A DNA stretch of 64,000 bases. It comes from Sphingobacterium faecale (lineage in GTDB: Bacteria > Bacteroidota > Bacteroidia > Sphingobacteriales > Sphingobacteriaceae). Positions 44,337-54,707 of the stretch are shown in pieces. The stretch covers positions 124,001-188,000 of the forward strand of contig NZ_JAERTY010000001.1 in assembly GCF_016746095.1 (NCBI RefSeq), given 5' to 3'. Both the position numbers and the translations under genes were made by a program. Positions within the stretch are counted from its first letter, which is position 1. Each line of letters begins with the position of its first letter. The notes beneath the pieces were generated by a model. The model was not told where the DNA came from and searched no databases. It saw nothing but the letters and a program-made list of their open reading frames with translations.

Positions 44337-45365
44337 TTATTTTGTTTTCATTGCTGGATTTGTGATTTGAATGGCCTGCCTGCTGTATTGGTAACTTTTC
44401 AATACATTGAAGTAGTCATAGGGTAGATTTTTATAACCCACCCCTTGGATCTGTACACCATTTTGTACGGATGCTGCCCATTGTGCGGTAGCTAAAGCTG
44501 CACGGGAACCGTCAAGGAAATAGCCGAGTTTGGATTCGTCGGCTTTATAGGAGGTCATACTGGTACTGACCACAAATCTGTCCGTAGGTACATTGGTGGT
44601 CATTGCCGACAAAAGCGCATAACTTAATCCTCCTAGGTCGACAGCGCTTTCGGTTGGCAGGATAATATACTTTACCTCCTGTAAAATATCTCTGTTGATG
44701 AGGTATTGCGGGCTTCCCTTAAAGATAGCCGTTTTGCCTGCGTTTTTTACAAACCAGGGATGTACAAGTCCAAAGAAGAGATTTTCTTCGGCTTCTAGTT
44801 GGTTTTTCTCCGATGCGGTAAGGTGGGATAACTCTTTCCCCTGATAGGAGACTATCAATCCCTGATAGGGAAACCGCGCTGTTGTATTCAATATACTGGT
44901 GACTGTATCTTTAACAAAATCCTCAAAGACGAGATTTTTATCGTCTTTTTTGACAAAAGCAGTTTTGATGGCACTGAAATCGATCTCATAGATAGTCTTT
45001 GTTGCCTTTTTGTTCAATAGCTCGGTCATTTCGCTGATCTCTCTATCTACCAGTGAGAGTGGATGCTCTAAAATTATAAAGTCGAGACTGTCCGGCACTT
45101 TAGAAATATGTTGTCCTTGACCGCTAGGCTCTTTGTTAAGATTATTGAACCAGCCCATGTTGACTTTATGAGCGGTGTTTTTGTAGGCCCGGAGATCCTC
45201 TAGGTATTTGGTATAGAGGCTGGGGTTTTGCTGTTCCATATCCGGACTTGATAGGTCCAAAGGCTTGACTTCGGTCCATTCTTTGCAAGCTGTGGCATTG
45301 GCTAGTATTGCTCCGAGCAATATGGCTATGCTATATCTTTTAATTTTTAAAATTGCTAAATTCAT
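44337..45365 (-). CDS. Lipoprotein with GH18-like fold, probably non-catalytic
   Basis: A 342-residue surface lipoprotein (lipobox ANATAC). It resembles the GH18-like, usually inactive, lipoproteins found after SusD in N-glycan loci (VNMGWFNNLN, PDSLDFIILEHPLSL, YQGLIVSYQGKE). No DxxDxDxE motif is present where a GH18 barrel would need it, so binding of the glycan and not cleavage is the likely role. It starts 10 bp after susD and ends 6 bp before the DUF1735/LamG gene. Confidence 0.75.
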   Translation of the reverse strand: MNLAILKIKRYSIAILLGAILANATACKEWTEVKPLDLSSPDMEQQNPSLYTKYLEDLRAYKNTAHKVNMGWFNNLNKEPSGQGQHISKVPDSLDFIILEHPLSLVDREISEMTELLNKKATKTIYEIDFSAIKTAFVKKDDKNLVFEDFVKDTVTSILNTTARFPYQGLIVSYQGKELSHLTASEKNQLEAEENLFFGLVHPWFVKNAGKTAIFKGSPQYLINRDILQEVKYIILPTESAVDLGGLSYALLSAMTTNVPTDRFVVSTSMTSYKADESKLGYFLDGSRAALATAQWAASVQNGVQIQGVGYKNLPYDYFNVLKSYQYSRQAIQITNPAMKTK

Positions 45366-45375
45366 AATTTACGTC

Positions 45376-46941
45376 TTACTTTTTTACCCACCAAAGATCA
45401 GTGCCCATGTTGTCAGCACCTTTCAATAAATTACTTACAGCGTCGTTGACATTCTTACTGTTTTCCGTGTACTCTTCCTGTGGATAAGGAAGCCTTCTTG
45501 CCATTCGCTTACTGTCTACCCGCCCACCACTGTTATTGACCATGACCTCCATAAGCTTGGGATATCCTGTCCGGCGATATTCTGTCCAGGCTTCTATTCC
45601 AAGTGGAAAGTTTGCGATCCATTTTTGTGTGATAATACGTTCGAGTTTTTGGGCTGCCGTTCCTGCTTCTTGCCATTTGATGGTGATGCTACTCGGTACC
45701 CCGGCATAAGAGAATGAACCTAAGGGATCTACATAGGCCATGGGTCTGTTGGTGCTGTTGTTCAAGTAATCATCCGCACCGCTGACACTCCATTGTTCAA
45801 AAGATAAACGTATGCCTTGATTGTACAACGATTCTGCGGTTGTGCCATTCATATTCCAACCCTTTAAAGCGCCTTCTGCCTGCAGGAAAGCAGCTTCTGC
45901 AGCATTAAACCACAATAGCTTATCGCTTTCGGCGACATTCATATTGGTATATTGTTTGGGTGTATTTCCAGAAGGGATCTGTATTCCCGAGCGCAGTCCA
46001 TAATAGCCATTGGTGATAGATCCGGTAAATGTAGAGGACGTAAAATATTTGGCCCGACGCGGATCAGCATATCCGTTCATATAAGAAGTGATATCTGCTG
46101 AGACACGCGAATCTCCATTATTATATTCATACATAATAACGCGGAATGGATTTTTGTTGATAGGCTTTATAAAGGCATTGTCCCCATTACTACGGATTAC
46201 TCCGATTTCATGATTTACTGCTTCCTCCGCCTTTTGCCTGCCTTTTGTAGGGTCTACATCCGATATATGGATGGCTAGGCGGAGTTTTAGGGAGTTAGCA
46301 AGTTTGATCCATTGTAATACATTGCCGCCGTACACCAGATCGGCTTTGCTTGAGAAATTCTGCGTCTTCCGGTCGGTAAGTATCTTGATTGCCTCATCCA
46401 ATTGGGTGAGCATCAGGTCATATACTTGTTCCTGAGAATCATAAGGTGCTTCGAGGGCTCCGTTTTCTCCAACTTTAGAGTAAGGGATAGGGCCGTATAT
46501 ATCGGTCACTCTAGAGGTGGCCATTACCTTGATAATGTCTGCAACAGCATGTACCGTTACGTCCTGGGATACTTGTTTGATGGTTTTGGTCTGTACAAAA
46601 AGTTTGGGTAGCACATCATTAAAAGGTACGCGTGCCCATCCATTTTCCGGATTATAGGTAGCGAAGTTCTTGCCGTTGAAACCGTTGTTTGAATCGGCAA
46701 AATAACCACCCATGGAGCCGCCTAGTAAACATTCAATAAATTGATTTGCATTGACATCCAGAGGCACTACCCAAGCCTGTAAACCTATCATAGCAGATGA
46801 TAGCATATACGCATCGCGTTCGACTTCACTAGGTGTCGCTCCAGCTGGGTCTGTATTATATTTCTCGAAATTTTTGGTACAGGATAGTTGTGCCGTAGAC
46901 GACAATATAGCTCCCCAAAATAGAATCTTATATAGTTTCAT
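45376..46941 (-). CDS. SusD/RagB family glycan-binding lipoprotein
   Basis: A 521-residue surface lipoprotein (lipobox AQLSC, then TKNFEKYNTDPAGATPSEVE). It belongs to the SusD subgroup that pairs with BT3983-like N-glycan loci, with the long insertion GGSMGGYFADSNNGFNGKNF. The C-terminus has IITQKWIANFPLGIEAWTEY and RRTGYP. It starts 6 bp after its SusC partner. It would bind N-glycans or glycopeptides at the outer membrane. Confidence 0.92.
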   Translation of the reverse strand: MKLYKILFWGAILSSTAQLSCTKNFEKYNTDPAGATPSEVERDAYMLSSAMIGLQAWVVPLDVNANQFIECLLGGSMGGYFADSNNGFNGKNFATYNPENGWARVPFNDVLPKLFVQTKTIKQVSQDVTVHAVADIIKVMATSRVTDIYGPIPYSKVGENGALEAPYDSQEQVYDLMLTQLDEAIKILTDRKTQNFSSKADLVYGGNVLQWIKLANSLKLRLAIHISDVDPTKGRQKAEEAVNHEIGVIRSNGDNAFIKPINKNPFRVIMYEYNNGDSRVSADITSYMNGYADPRRAKYFTSSTFTGSITNGYYGLRSGIQIPSGNTPKQYTNMNVAESDKLLWFNAAEAAFLQAEGALKGWNMNGTTAESLYNQGIRLSFEQWSVSGADDYLNNSTNRPMAYVDPLGSFSYAGVPSSITIKWQEAGTAAQKLERIITQKWIANFPLGIEAWTEYRRTGYPKLMEVMVNNSGGRVDSKRMARRLPYPQEEYTENSKNVNDAVSNLLKGADNMGTDLWWVKK

Positions 46942-46947
46942 GATAGT

Positions 46948-49900
46948 TTAGAATTTAAGACGGACGTTAAAACCTAGATTACGGGTACTCGGTGTCATAA
47001 AGTAATCTATGCCTTGATAATAATTGCCTGTAGTTGCTGTAGACTCGGGGTCAAAAGGTGCTTTGTTATAAATCATCCAAAGGTTACGTCCGACGAAGTT
47101 GATACTCAGTGCGGCTTTGTCGCCAAAGAATGATTTTGGAAAAGTATAACCCACTGTTGCTTCTTGCAAGCGTACATTAGTAGCGCTATAGGTATAGAAT
47201 TGTGGAATACCGGAATTGAGCCCAACTACGTTGTAATAAGCTTCGGCATTGACCCGATCGGTACCATTGATGATAATGCCACCGTCGTCACGAGCCTGTG
47301 CAGAGGCTTCGGATACGCCGTAGTAATCCATGTAGGCCTGTGTCGCCGAATACACAACACCACCAAAACGGGCAGCTATCGTGAAGTCTGCCATCCAGTT
47401 TTTGTACTGGAAGCCATTTCTCCAAGCCATATTGGATTTAGGAAATATACTGCCCAGTAAAATGTCGCCAACATTATTGTTGTTGATTACTTTTCCATCG
47501 GGTGTTACATAGACCATTCCGTTGTCATCCCGCAATAGATCGGATAAAGAGTAAAGATCACCTAACGTACCTCCTTCTTTCAGGATGAATTTGGCCTGCG
47601 ATAACCCACCTACATCCAAACGGTTTTTATTGATGGTGGCTCCTGTTTCGGGGTGTACATAGTTACGGACCAGTTCTTTGATTTCATTTCTATTGACGGT
47701 CAGCGTATAATTAGAGTTCCATTGGAAATCATCCCATTTCTTTTCATACCCTAAACTGATTTCTATTCCTCTATTGACAACTTTACCTGTCTGTACAAAG
47801 AGGCGGTTATATCCGGATGATACGGAAAGCTGTGGATTAAATGTTTGATTAAGGGTACTAGCATGATAAAGGGTAAGATCCAGATTAAAACCGTTGAGGA
47901 AGCGGGCATTAAATCCTACTTCGGCGGAATTGGTACGTTCGGGTTTTAAAATGCTGATGGGGTAATGAGAAAGCCCCTTGTACTGCTGTGTTGCTACGTC
48001 CCATTCGTATACTGGGTTTGCTAAAAACTCGGGGTAGGGGCGACCTACTGAGGCGTAGGAGGATCTCACCTTTAAGTATTGGAATACATTGGACATGTCT
48101 ACGATCTGCGATAGGACCGCGGTGGCACCGATAGAGGGATAAAAGAATGAAGGCTGTGTTGATTTTGGTCCCGCAAGTTGGGAAGGCCAGTCATTTCGTC
48201 CGGTAGCGGTTACAAAATAGGTGTTTTTATAGCCCAACTCGAGACTCGTAAAGATAGATTGTGATTCCCGGCTTTTGTCGGTCATTGGTGTTCTCTTCCT
48301 GCTATCAATCTGTGTAATATCAAATTTGTTAGTTAAGCCGTTTTCTAGAATCGGCCCTCGGATGGGAAGGGATCCTATTTTGTCATGCAGGATTATAGCC
48401 CCAACATTTGCCTGTAAGGTGAAGTCATTAAAGGATTTATTGATGTTGGCCATGATATCCCCATAATATTGCTTTGATGTCTGCTCGTCTAGACCAAAAA
48501 ATCCGTTTTCCGAGCCTTCTGCAATAGTTGTATTGGTGCTGGCGTATAGTTTTTCGGTAAAGCGTCCTGTTGTATTGTCCATGCGTCCTCTCGCCGATAA
48601 GCTCAACCAATCATTGATCTGATAGCTTAAGTTAACATTGATCATGTAACGGTCTTTATTGGTTTCGCGTAAGTTCCGATGGTTGATCCAGTACGGATTC
48701 TGTCCGGATATTTCATTCAGTCCCTGAGGCCAATATTGCTCATAGATCTTACGGGAAACATTATATCTTTCATACATGCGTATAGCATCCCAGTCATCAC
48801 CACGTGGGAATAAATAGGCTGTTGTCAGGGGATTGGAGTATATCCCTTGGTTGGTCATGTTCAGATCCCGTTGTCTGATGTAATTTAAGCCGGCATCCAA
48901 AGTCAGTTTGTCATCTAAGAACCGGGATGTATTGCGAACGGTCAAGTTATAGCGATCGTATTTGTTGTTGGGGATGATGCCTGTAGCATTGACAGCACCA
49001 GCCGAAACATAGGTTTGGTTTTTGTCAGTTCCGGTAGAAAATGATATTCCTTCAGTAGCGCTAATTCCAGTCTGTAGGTAATCTCTTGTAGGAGAATAAT
49101 TGTAATTATTGACATCTGTCAATCGTGCCCCCCAGCTTTTATCATTGACACCGGAGGCTAGGCCAGATCCGGTACCATATCTGTTCTGGAAAGAAGGCAT
49201 TACAAAGGCATTGTGAAATTGTGTGTTTTGGGTGAAACTTAATGATGTTTTACCGGAGACACCTTTTCGTGTATTGATGACAATGGCCCCATTAGCGGCA
49301 TCCGAGCCATAAAGTGCCGCAGCGGCCGCGCCGGTCAATACCGACATGGATTCAATATCTTCGGGATTGAGGTCGGCAATGCCTTCCGATGTGCCTGTTG
49401 ATGCAAATTCAGACCCCTCCTTCGATTTCTTATTGAACATCGGAATTCCATCGATGACATAGAGTACATTATTGTCCTGCTCGATAGTTTTAGCACCTCG
49501 CATTACGACTTTGACAGCCCCACCGATGCCTCCAGAACTACTGTTGATTGTTACACCGGCGATTTTTCCGCTAAGGGAATTGATCATATTGGCATCCCGT
49601 ACCTGGGTAAGATCTTCACCCTTTACCTGTTGTACGTTGTAACTCAGTGCTTTTTCCGAACGTTTGATACCTAATGCCGTCACGACGATTTCATCAATTG
49701 ATGATTCTTCCTGAATTAACCGGATCTGAATCTCTTTATCGACGTTTTCTACAGTTACTTCTTGTGTGATGTAACCGACATAACGTATGGAAAGCACATC
49801 GCCGGCCTTTGCGTCAGAGATAGTGAAATAACCGTCTGCATTTGATTTAACACCTTTGTTGCTGCCTTTAATAACTACTGTAGCGCCTGACAAAGCTTTA

Positions 49901-50334
49901 CCCGTGTGGTCAAGAATCAGTCCTTTGACCGGTTGTTGAGTTGATCTCATGGCCATTCCAGCAGTTTTGATGTTTTCCCTGGCCGGGGTTATTAATAAGG
50001 TGTTGTCTTTTTGATCGTAGGACAGATTCTGATCCTGCAGGAGGGTTGTCATGACGTCATGTAGGGTCGCATTTTTGAATTCTACATAGAGCAAGCGGTC
50101 GTCATTGAGCACTTGATTGGAATACAGGATATTGTAACCTGTCTGTTTTTTGATCTCCCTGATGAGGTCGATGGCCTTAATACGTTGCTTGCGCAATGTA
50201 ATGTTTCCCTGACCAGCAGCTGATATGGAAATCTGAAGCATAAGCATAGCAATACCTACGGTTCGTATCATTTTAAATGATTTAAGCCACATAATTCTAC
50301 TTTTGGATTTTATAATTGACATTATTGAGTTCAT
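46948..50334 (-). CDS. SusC/RagA family TonB-dependent transporter with STN domain
   Basis: A 1128-residue outer-membrane transporter. The signal peptide is at about 20-42 (MIRTVGIAMLMLQISISAAG). An STN domain (about 45-115), a carboxypeptidase-regulatory-like domain (about 130-215), the plug with VTALGIKRSEKALSYNVQQV and MSVLTGAAAAALYGSDAANG, and the barrel follow. The plug box VTALGIKRSEKALSY is the type seen in glycan transporters. The STN domain matches the FecR/sigma pair just upstream. It imports the oligosaccharide released by the GH18 enzyme. Confidence 0.95.
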   Translation of the reverse strand: MNSIMSIIKSKSRIMWLKSFKMIRTVGIAMLMLQISISAAGQGNITLRKQRIKAIDLIREIKKQTGYNILYSNQVLNDDRLLYVEFKNATLHDVMTTLLQDQNLSYDQKDNTLLITPARENIKTAGMAMRSTQQPVKGLILDHTGKALSGATVVIKGSNKGVKSNADGYFTISDAKAGDVLSIRYVGYITQEVTVENVDKEIQIRLIQEESSIDEIVVTALGIKRSEKALSYNVQQVKGEDLTQVRDANMINSLSGKIAGVTINSSSGGIGGAVKVVMRGAKTIEQDNNVLYVIDGIPMFNKKSKEGSEFASTGTSEGIADLNPEDIESMSVLTGAAAAALYGSDAANGAIVINTRKGVSGKTSLSFTQNTQFHNAFVMPSFQNRYGTGSGLASGVNDKSWGARLTDVNNYNYSPTRDYLQTGISATEGISFSTGTDKNQTYVSAGAVNATGIIPNNKYDRYNLTVRNTSRFLDDKLTLDAGLNYIRQRDLNMTNQGIYSNPLTTAYLFPRGDDWDAIRMYERYNVSRKIYEQYWPQGLNEISGQNPYWINHRNLRETNKDRYMINVNLSYQINDWLSLSARGRMDNTTGRFTEKLYASTNTTIAEGSENGFFGLDEQTSKQYYGDIMANINKSFNDFTLQANVGAIILHDKIGSLPIRGPILENGLTNKFDITQIDSRKRTPMTDKSRESQSIFTSLELGYKNTYFVTATGRNDWPSQLAGPKSTQPSFFYPSIGATAVLSQIVDMSNVFQYLKVRSSYASVGRPYPEFLANPVYEWDVATQQYKGLSHYPISILKPERTNSAEVGFNARFLNGFNLDLTLYHASTLNQTFNPQLSVSSGYNRLFVQTGKVVNRGIEISLGYEKKWDDFQWNSNYTLTVNRNEIKELVRNYVHPETGATINKNRLDVGGLSQAKFILKEGGTLGDLYSLSDLLRDDNGMVYVTPDGKVINNNNVGDILLGSIFPKSNMAWRNGFQYKNWMADFTIAARFGGVVYSATQAYMDYYGVSEASAQARDDGGIIINGTDRVNAEAYYNVVGLNSGIPQFYTYSATNVRLQEATVGYTFPKSFFGDKAALSINFVGRNLWMIYNKAPFDPESTATTGNYYQGIDYFMTPSTRNLGFNVRLKF

Positions 50335-50371
50335 AAATTTATCGGTGCCCGGAAAGGCTTTTGGTTGTTGC

Positions 50372-51481
50372 TTATCGTATCGTTATAGATCGGCCTTTGA
50401 TATCAAACCTGGTTTTGGATGTGACCTTCAGGAGGTTCAGAATGTCTTCAACTTTGGCGTATCGTGATATTTCACCATTGAATGTGATATCGCGCGCATG
50501 AATATCCTCAAAGGTATAATCTACATCATACCATCTTCCTACCCGTTCCATGATGGATGCTAAACTTTCATTTCTGAAAATGAAAATATTGTTTTTCCAG
50601 TCAATAGATTCAAGGACATCGACCTCACGGATATGAATTTTATTTCCTTCGACCTGAGCCTGTTGGCCGGGAAGTAGTTTTTGTTTCCGGTTGATCAGTA
50701 CAGAACCTTCTAATAATGTAGTCAGGCTACGCTCATTATGGTAAGTGTTGACATTAAAAACTGTTCCTAATACCTGGATTTCCTGTTCTTTGGACTTGAC
50801 TATAAAGGGGCGTTCCGTGTCTTTGGCTACGGTAAAATATCCTTCGCCATCAAGCTCGACAATGCGCTGGTGCTGCTGATTCATAGCTACGGCAAAACGC
50901 AGTGATGATTCGGCATTTAAGGTTACCTGAGAACCATCAGGAAGAATAATCTCATACTGCCCACCGCGGGGTGTGGTAATAGTATTGTAACCGTTTCCGA
51001 CAGATCTGCTGGGATCAATTCGGTATTGCAATAGACCATTTGTTGTTTTTATGATAGATATGCCTTGATCTTGCGTGGTTTCTAGGTTATTTTCAGTCAA
51101 TTCAATCTGGCGCCCATCGCTCAGTGTCAATACTGCTTTATTTTCTCCTGGGAGGATCGCTGTATGCACGTATTGGGACGAATGAGCATGCATATCCTGA
51201 CGCTGTATTAAAAAGTATCCGCTGATAGCTACAACCGCTAGGAGTATTGCTGCTGCTGCGCTCCAACGGTAATAACTGGATCTAAAGCGGTATTTACCTG
51301 GATTATTTGCAGTCCTCGCTTCTATCTGCTGCCATAAAACCTGCTTATCCGATGTACTAAGGCTATCTTGATCTTTGGTTTCTTGCTGTTCGAACCATAG
51401 TTCCAGTAGTTGTCTTTCTTCGACTGTACATATGCCCTTGGCGTATTTGTCCAGTAAATGTCTAAGTTTATCTTTGGTCAT
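50372..51481 (-). CDS. FecR family anti-sigma factor
   Basis: A 369-residue inner-membrane anti-sigma factor with a cytoplasmic region, a membrane segment at about 72-90 (WSAAAAILLAVVAISGYFLI), a FecR domain with ITTPRGGQYEIILPDGSQVT near 170, and a C-terminal DUF4974 domain from about 305. It lies 37 bp before the STN-containing SusC and 71 bp after the sigma gene. It would sense the N-glycan transporter state. Confidence 0.94.
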   Translation of the reverse strand: MTKDKLRHLLDKYAKGICTVEERQLLELWFEQQETKDQDSLSTSDKQVLWQQIEARTANNPGKYRFRSSYYRWSAAAAILLAVVAISGYFLIQRQDMHAHSSQYVHTAILPGENKAVLTLSDGRQIELTENNLETTQDQGISIIKTTNGLLQYRIDPSRSVGNGYNTITTPRGGQYEIILPDGSQVTLNAESSLRFAVAMNQQHQRIVELDGEGYFTVAKDTERPFIVKSKEQEIQVLGTVFNVNTYHNERSLTTLLEGSVLINRKQKLLPGQQAQVEGNKIHIREVDVLESIDWKNNIFIFRNESLASIMERVGRWYDVDYTFEDIHARDITFNGEISRYAKVEDILNLLKVTSKTRFDIKGRSITIR

Positions 51482-51552
51482 AATTGATTATTTTACTGCC
51501 TAATCACCTACATGTTGCACAAGTAGGCCTTAGGGAGTATAAAAAAAATCAA

Positions 51553-52158
51553 TTATTTTTTATCCCAGAGGAAAGCGACCAAAATAAGGCCTTCTAGGGT
51601 TTTATGTCCCAGTTTATACCGGAAGACTTTAAGCACATTTTGAATTTGTTTGCGTACTGTTTTTTCAGAAATATCCAGCCTCTCGGCTATTTCTTTGTGT
51701 GATAGATGTTCATTTCTGCTCAGCCGGAATATTTCCTGCGCTCTTGGTGGCATTTTTGTTAATTGGGTGTCCAGATATAGTTGCAGTTCTTTTTCCTGTA
51801 TTATGCCTAAAATAGGATCATAGAAAGGGGAAATAAATTCCACAATACTCTGCATATAGCGGTCTTGGTATTTTTTTTTCCGGAGTTGATAGAGGGCCTG
51901 CTTCCGGACAGACATGAATAGCCAAGCACCTAGGTTTTCGATATTAAGCTCCGCTCTACGCAACCATAAGGAGGAGAAAACTTCTTGGATGACATCTTCC
52001 CGGTCGGCACTATCGAGATCTATTTTTTGTGAAAATGTATATAGCTTCTCTACAAAACGATGGTATACTTCTGTAAATGCTGCGTAATCTCCACGCTGAA
52101 TACCCATCAATAAATCCTTTTCAGACCAATGAAAAAAGTATGTAGCAGAATTCCCCAT
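51553..52158 (-). CDS. ECF RNA polymerase sigma-70 factor, FecI-like
   Basis: A 201-residue ECF sigma factor with region 2 (YTFSQKIDLDSADREDVIQE and VFSSLWLRR) and a region 4 HTH (HKEIAERLDISEKTVRKQIQ). It is the first gene of the N-glycan locus. The ATG 17 codons downstream (MGIQRGDYAAF) is an alternative start. It should activate the susCD-GH18 genes in response to glycan via FecR. Confidence 0.93.
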   Translation of the reverse strand: MGNSATYFFHWSEKDLLMGIQRGDYAAFTEVYHRFVEKLYTFSQKIDLDSADREDVIQEVFSSLWLRRAELNIENLGAWLFMSVRKQALYQLRKKKYQDRYMQSIVEFISPFYDPILGIIQEKELQLYLDTQLTKMPPRAQEIFRLSRNEHLSHKEIAERLDISEKTVRKQIQNVLKVFRYKLGHKTLEGLILVAFLWDKK

Positions 52159-52196
52159 TATCGATTTTTAAAGTATAGAAATTACAACTGGTAAAT

Positions 52197-52204
52197 CAAA
52201 TATA
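52197..52204 (-). promoter_or_regulatory. Promoter minus-7 box for the ECF sigma gene
   Basis: TATATTTG on the minus strand (52204-52197) matches TAnnTTTG exactly and lies 38 bp before the start codon. No good TTTG was found 19-21 bp upstream, so the minus-33 part is weak. Confidence 0.45.
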
Positions 52205-52307
52205 GGGTATATTTTTAAGGATTGTATCTTGTGTTAATAAAAAAATATCGATTTAGCATGGTTGAAATAGCATGAATATAGAGAGAGATACTGTGCTCTA
52301 TATGCTA

Positions 52308-54674
52308 TTACCTGCTTATCTTAAAGGAGAATCCTGCAAGGAATATCCGTCCTGGCTGTCCTGGCATGAGCTGGTGCTTGAAATTAAGGATATTGTCTAC
52401 AGTGAGGCGTAGTTTCATCCGATCGCTCAGGATTCGTTTCTCAAAATAGGCATTTACCAATAAATGCTGCGGTACAAAGTGATCAAATCGATCGATAAAG
52501 TTATTTCCGTTATAATCTGCAAATGGATACTTGCCTCGATAGTGAATCCGTAGGGAAGCACTACTATTCCAAGGTGTGTAGGTATAGAATAGCTGTGCAT
52601 TGAACATATGTCTGGATCGGTTGATCATGCCCCAGTAGTCTTTTATTCCCGGTGAAAATGATTGCCCTGTTTTTGGATCATGAAGATTTTGGTTATAAGG
52701 CCAATTGTCTGCTAAGATACTATCCCTGACGCTCTGGTCTTTGGCAATGAGGTACTGATAACCGATTTGGACCTGCAAGTCTGAAAACGGTTGCCAATGT
52801 ATGTTGGTTTCGATTCCTCTGTTGATGACTTTGGGCAGGTTTTGATAGGTGTAGAGTTGACTGACCTTGGTCCCCGTAGCAACAGGAATGGGATCGATCT
52901 GGTTGCGCAGGTAGTGTCTGAATATGCCGGCCTCCAAGCTTAGTTTGGAGGTGGGTTTCCAGTGGGCACCTAGGTTGAAAGAAGTGCTCTGCTCGGGTTG
53001 GAGATTCTGATCCAAGCGATCGGCAATGTGGAAGACTTCGCTGATCTCGCCTCTCGCATCCATTTGATCCAGCGTCTCTTTGAGAACCTCATTACCGATC
53101 ACAAGGTAATTGGCGGCAGGATTGAAAAAGACAAGATAGCGCATCCGAAAGTCGGGAGCCTTAAAACCTGAACCTATACCACTCTTTATGGATATTTTCT
53201 CGTTGAAGTAGTATTGAAAACCGGCACTTGGATTGAGCCTGCCGCCGTAAGATCCCGTGTGGTCATAGCGTAGGCCAGCACGGACATTCAGTTTTTGGAT
53301 AAGGCGCTTGTCGCCCTGTATATAGGTAAATAATGTCGTGAGGGCAGGAGTATTGCCGATGGCCTCATCTTTCAGGCTTTCGGTACTGCCACCGAGTCCC
53401 ATGGTCAGATTGAATCCACTACGGTAGCTCTTGGCAAACTGTTGCTCGTAACGATGTACAGTCTGATTAAATTGGAGTTCGCTTTTATTGCCGTCTTGAT
53501 CCTGCCATTTGGTAAATTGATTGACGTTGTAATGAGATATGTAATAGCGGCTGACACTACGTATCTTAGATCTAAAGGTGTGTTCTAGAGTCAACGAGTA
53601 ATTGATGTCCTGCTCATTCTGCTTGTCCTGGCCCTGCCATTGGATGTCCCAGCTTTTGGTCATGTCTGACGTGCGCGAACCATAGCGTAGGCTCGTTCCT
53701 AAATAGGTGTTCTTAGCTATCTGATAGCGAATCTTGGCCTGGGTATCGAAATTGCTGTATGGCGGACTGGACTGACCGGATTGGAGGTAGGGATTGGTGT
53801 TAAATCCGTCGGTCCGGTAGTAGTTGGTACTGATGTGTATTGAACCGCGTTGATGGGAGAAAGGTGTTTCTGCATCCAAGGTGGCATCTACCTGACGTAA
53901 ACTGCCATAATGTAGGGAGAGCTGTGCCTGTGGCTCGATAGCGCCGTACCGCGTGATAATGTTGATGGCACCGCCAAGGGCATCGCTCCCAAAAAGACAG
54001 GAGGAGGCTCCTTTGATGATCTCGATACGCTCGATGTTGGCTACACTGATGCGCGATAGGTCAAAGTTGCCATTGCTGCGCCCGATCATAGGCTGGCCAT
54101 CAATAAGTACCATGATATACTCGCTACCAAAACCCTGAAGCTGTACGCCGACAGAACGACCGCCTCCAGAAACATCATTGACGATAGCAATACCAGTCTG
54201 TTCTTTCAGAACTTCATCCAATCGACGGCTGCCCATTTGCTCGATTGTCTACCTACTGATGATCTGTACGGGCATAGCCGATCTGCTCATTTTCAAAAGT
54301 TGGTCCGATGATAGCGGTTCACCAACAGATTGGGTGATATTTACTTCGTCAATAATTCTTGTTTTGGGGGACAGTACCATATGCTTGGTGACGGTGTGGT
54401 TGGCGGTATAGATTACCGAGTCGATTAGTGTCGCGTAATCCGGGTGGTCGATACGGATATAGTAGGTGCCTGGATAGAGATCTTTGAATAAAAAATAGCC
54501 CTTCTGATCTGATTTTACACGGTGTTTGTCGGGGTCTAACGCTATTGTAGCATCCACTATGGGGGTTCCATCGGAGGAGGAAATTGTGCCGCGTAGAATA
54601 GCTGTCTGACTACATACGGCCAGGGCTAGGGCGTTTAGGAGGCAGACAAGAATGTAACGGTGTATCATAATCAA
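52308..54674 (-). pseudogene. TonB-dependent receptor split by an in-frame amber codon
   Basis: Read right to left: a signal peptide (VCLLNALALAVCSQ), a carboxypeptidase-regulatory-like domain, MPVQIISR, then TAG (54249-54251), then in the same frame TIEQMGSRRLDEVLKEQTGI and a full plug and barrel to 52308. Without the stop it would be 788 codons, against 787 for its tandem paralogue at 55834-58197, which reads IDRRTIELMGSRRLDEVVKE at this place. A single CAG to TAG change explains it. The second part has no signal peptide, so without readthrough the receptor is dead. It could also be a sequencing error. When intact it would be a haem or siderophore receptor of the HmuR/FepA-like type. Confidence 0.9.
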
Positions 54675-54707
54675 AGGTTAAAGATTTCTATGGTCGCTAT
54701 GCTGTAT

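Noticed and set aside
46948..46951. Possible frame overlap or fusion between SusC and SusD of the N-glycan locus
   Set aside because: The two genes are separated by 6 bp and each has a normal start, lipobox and stop.
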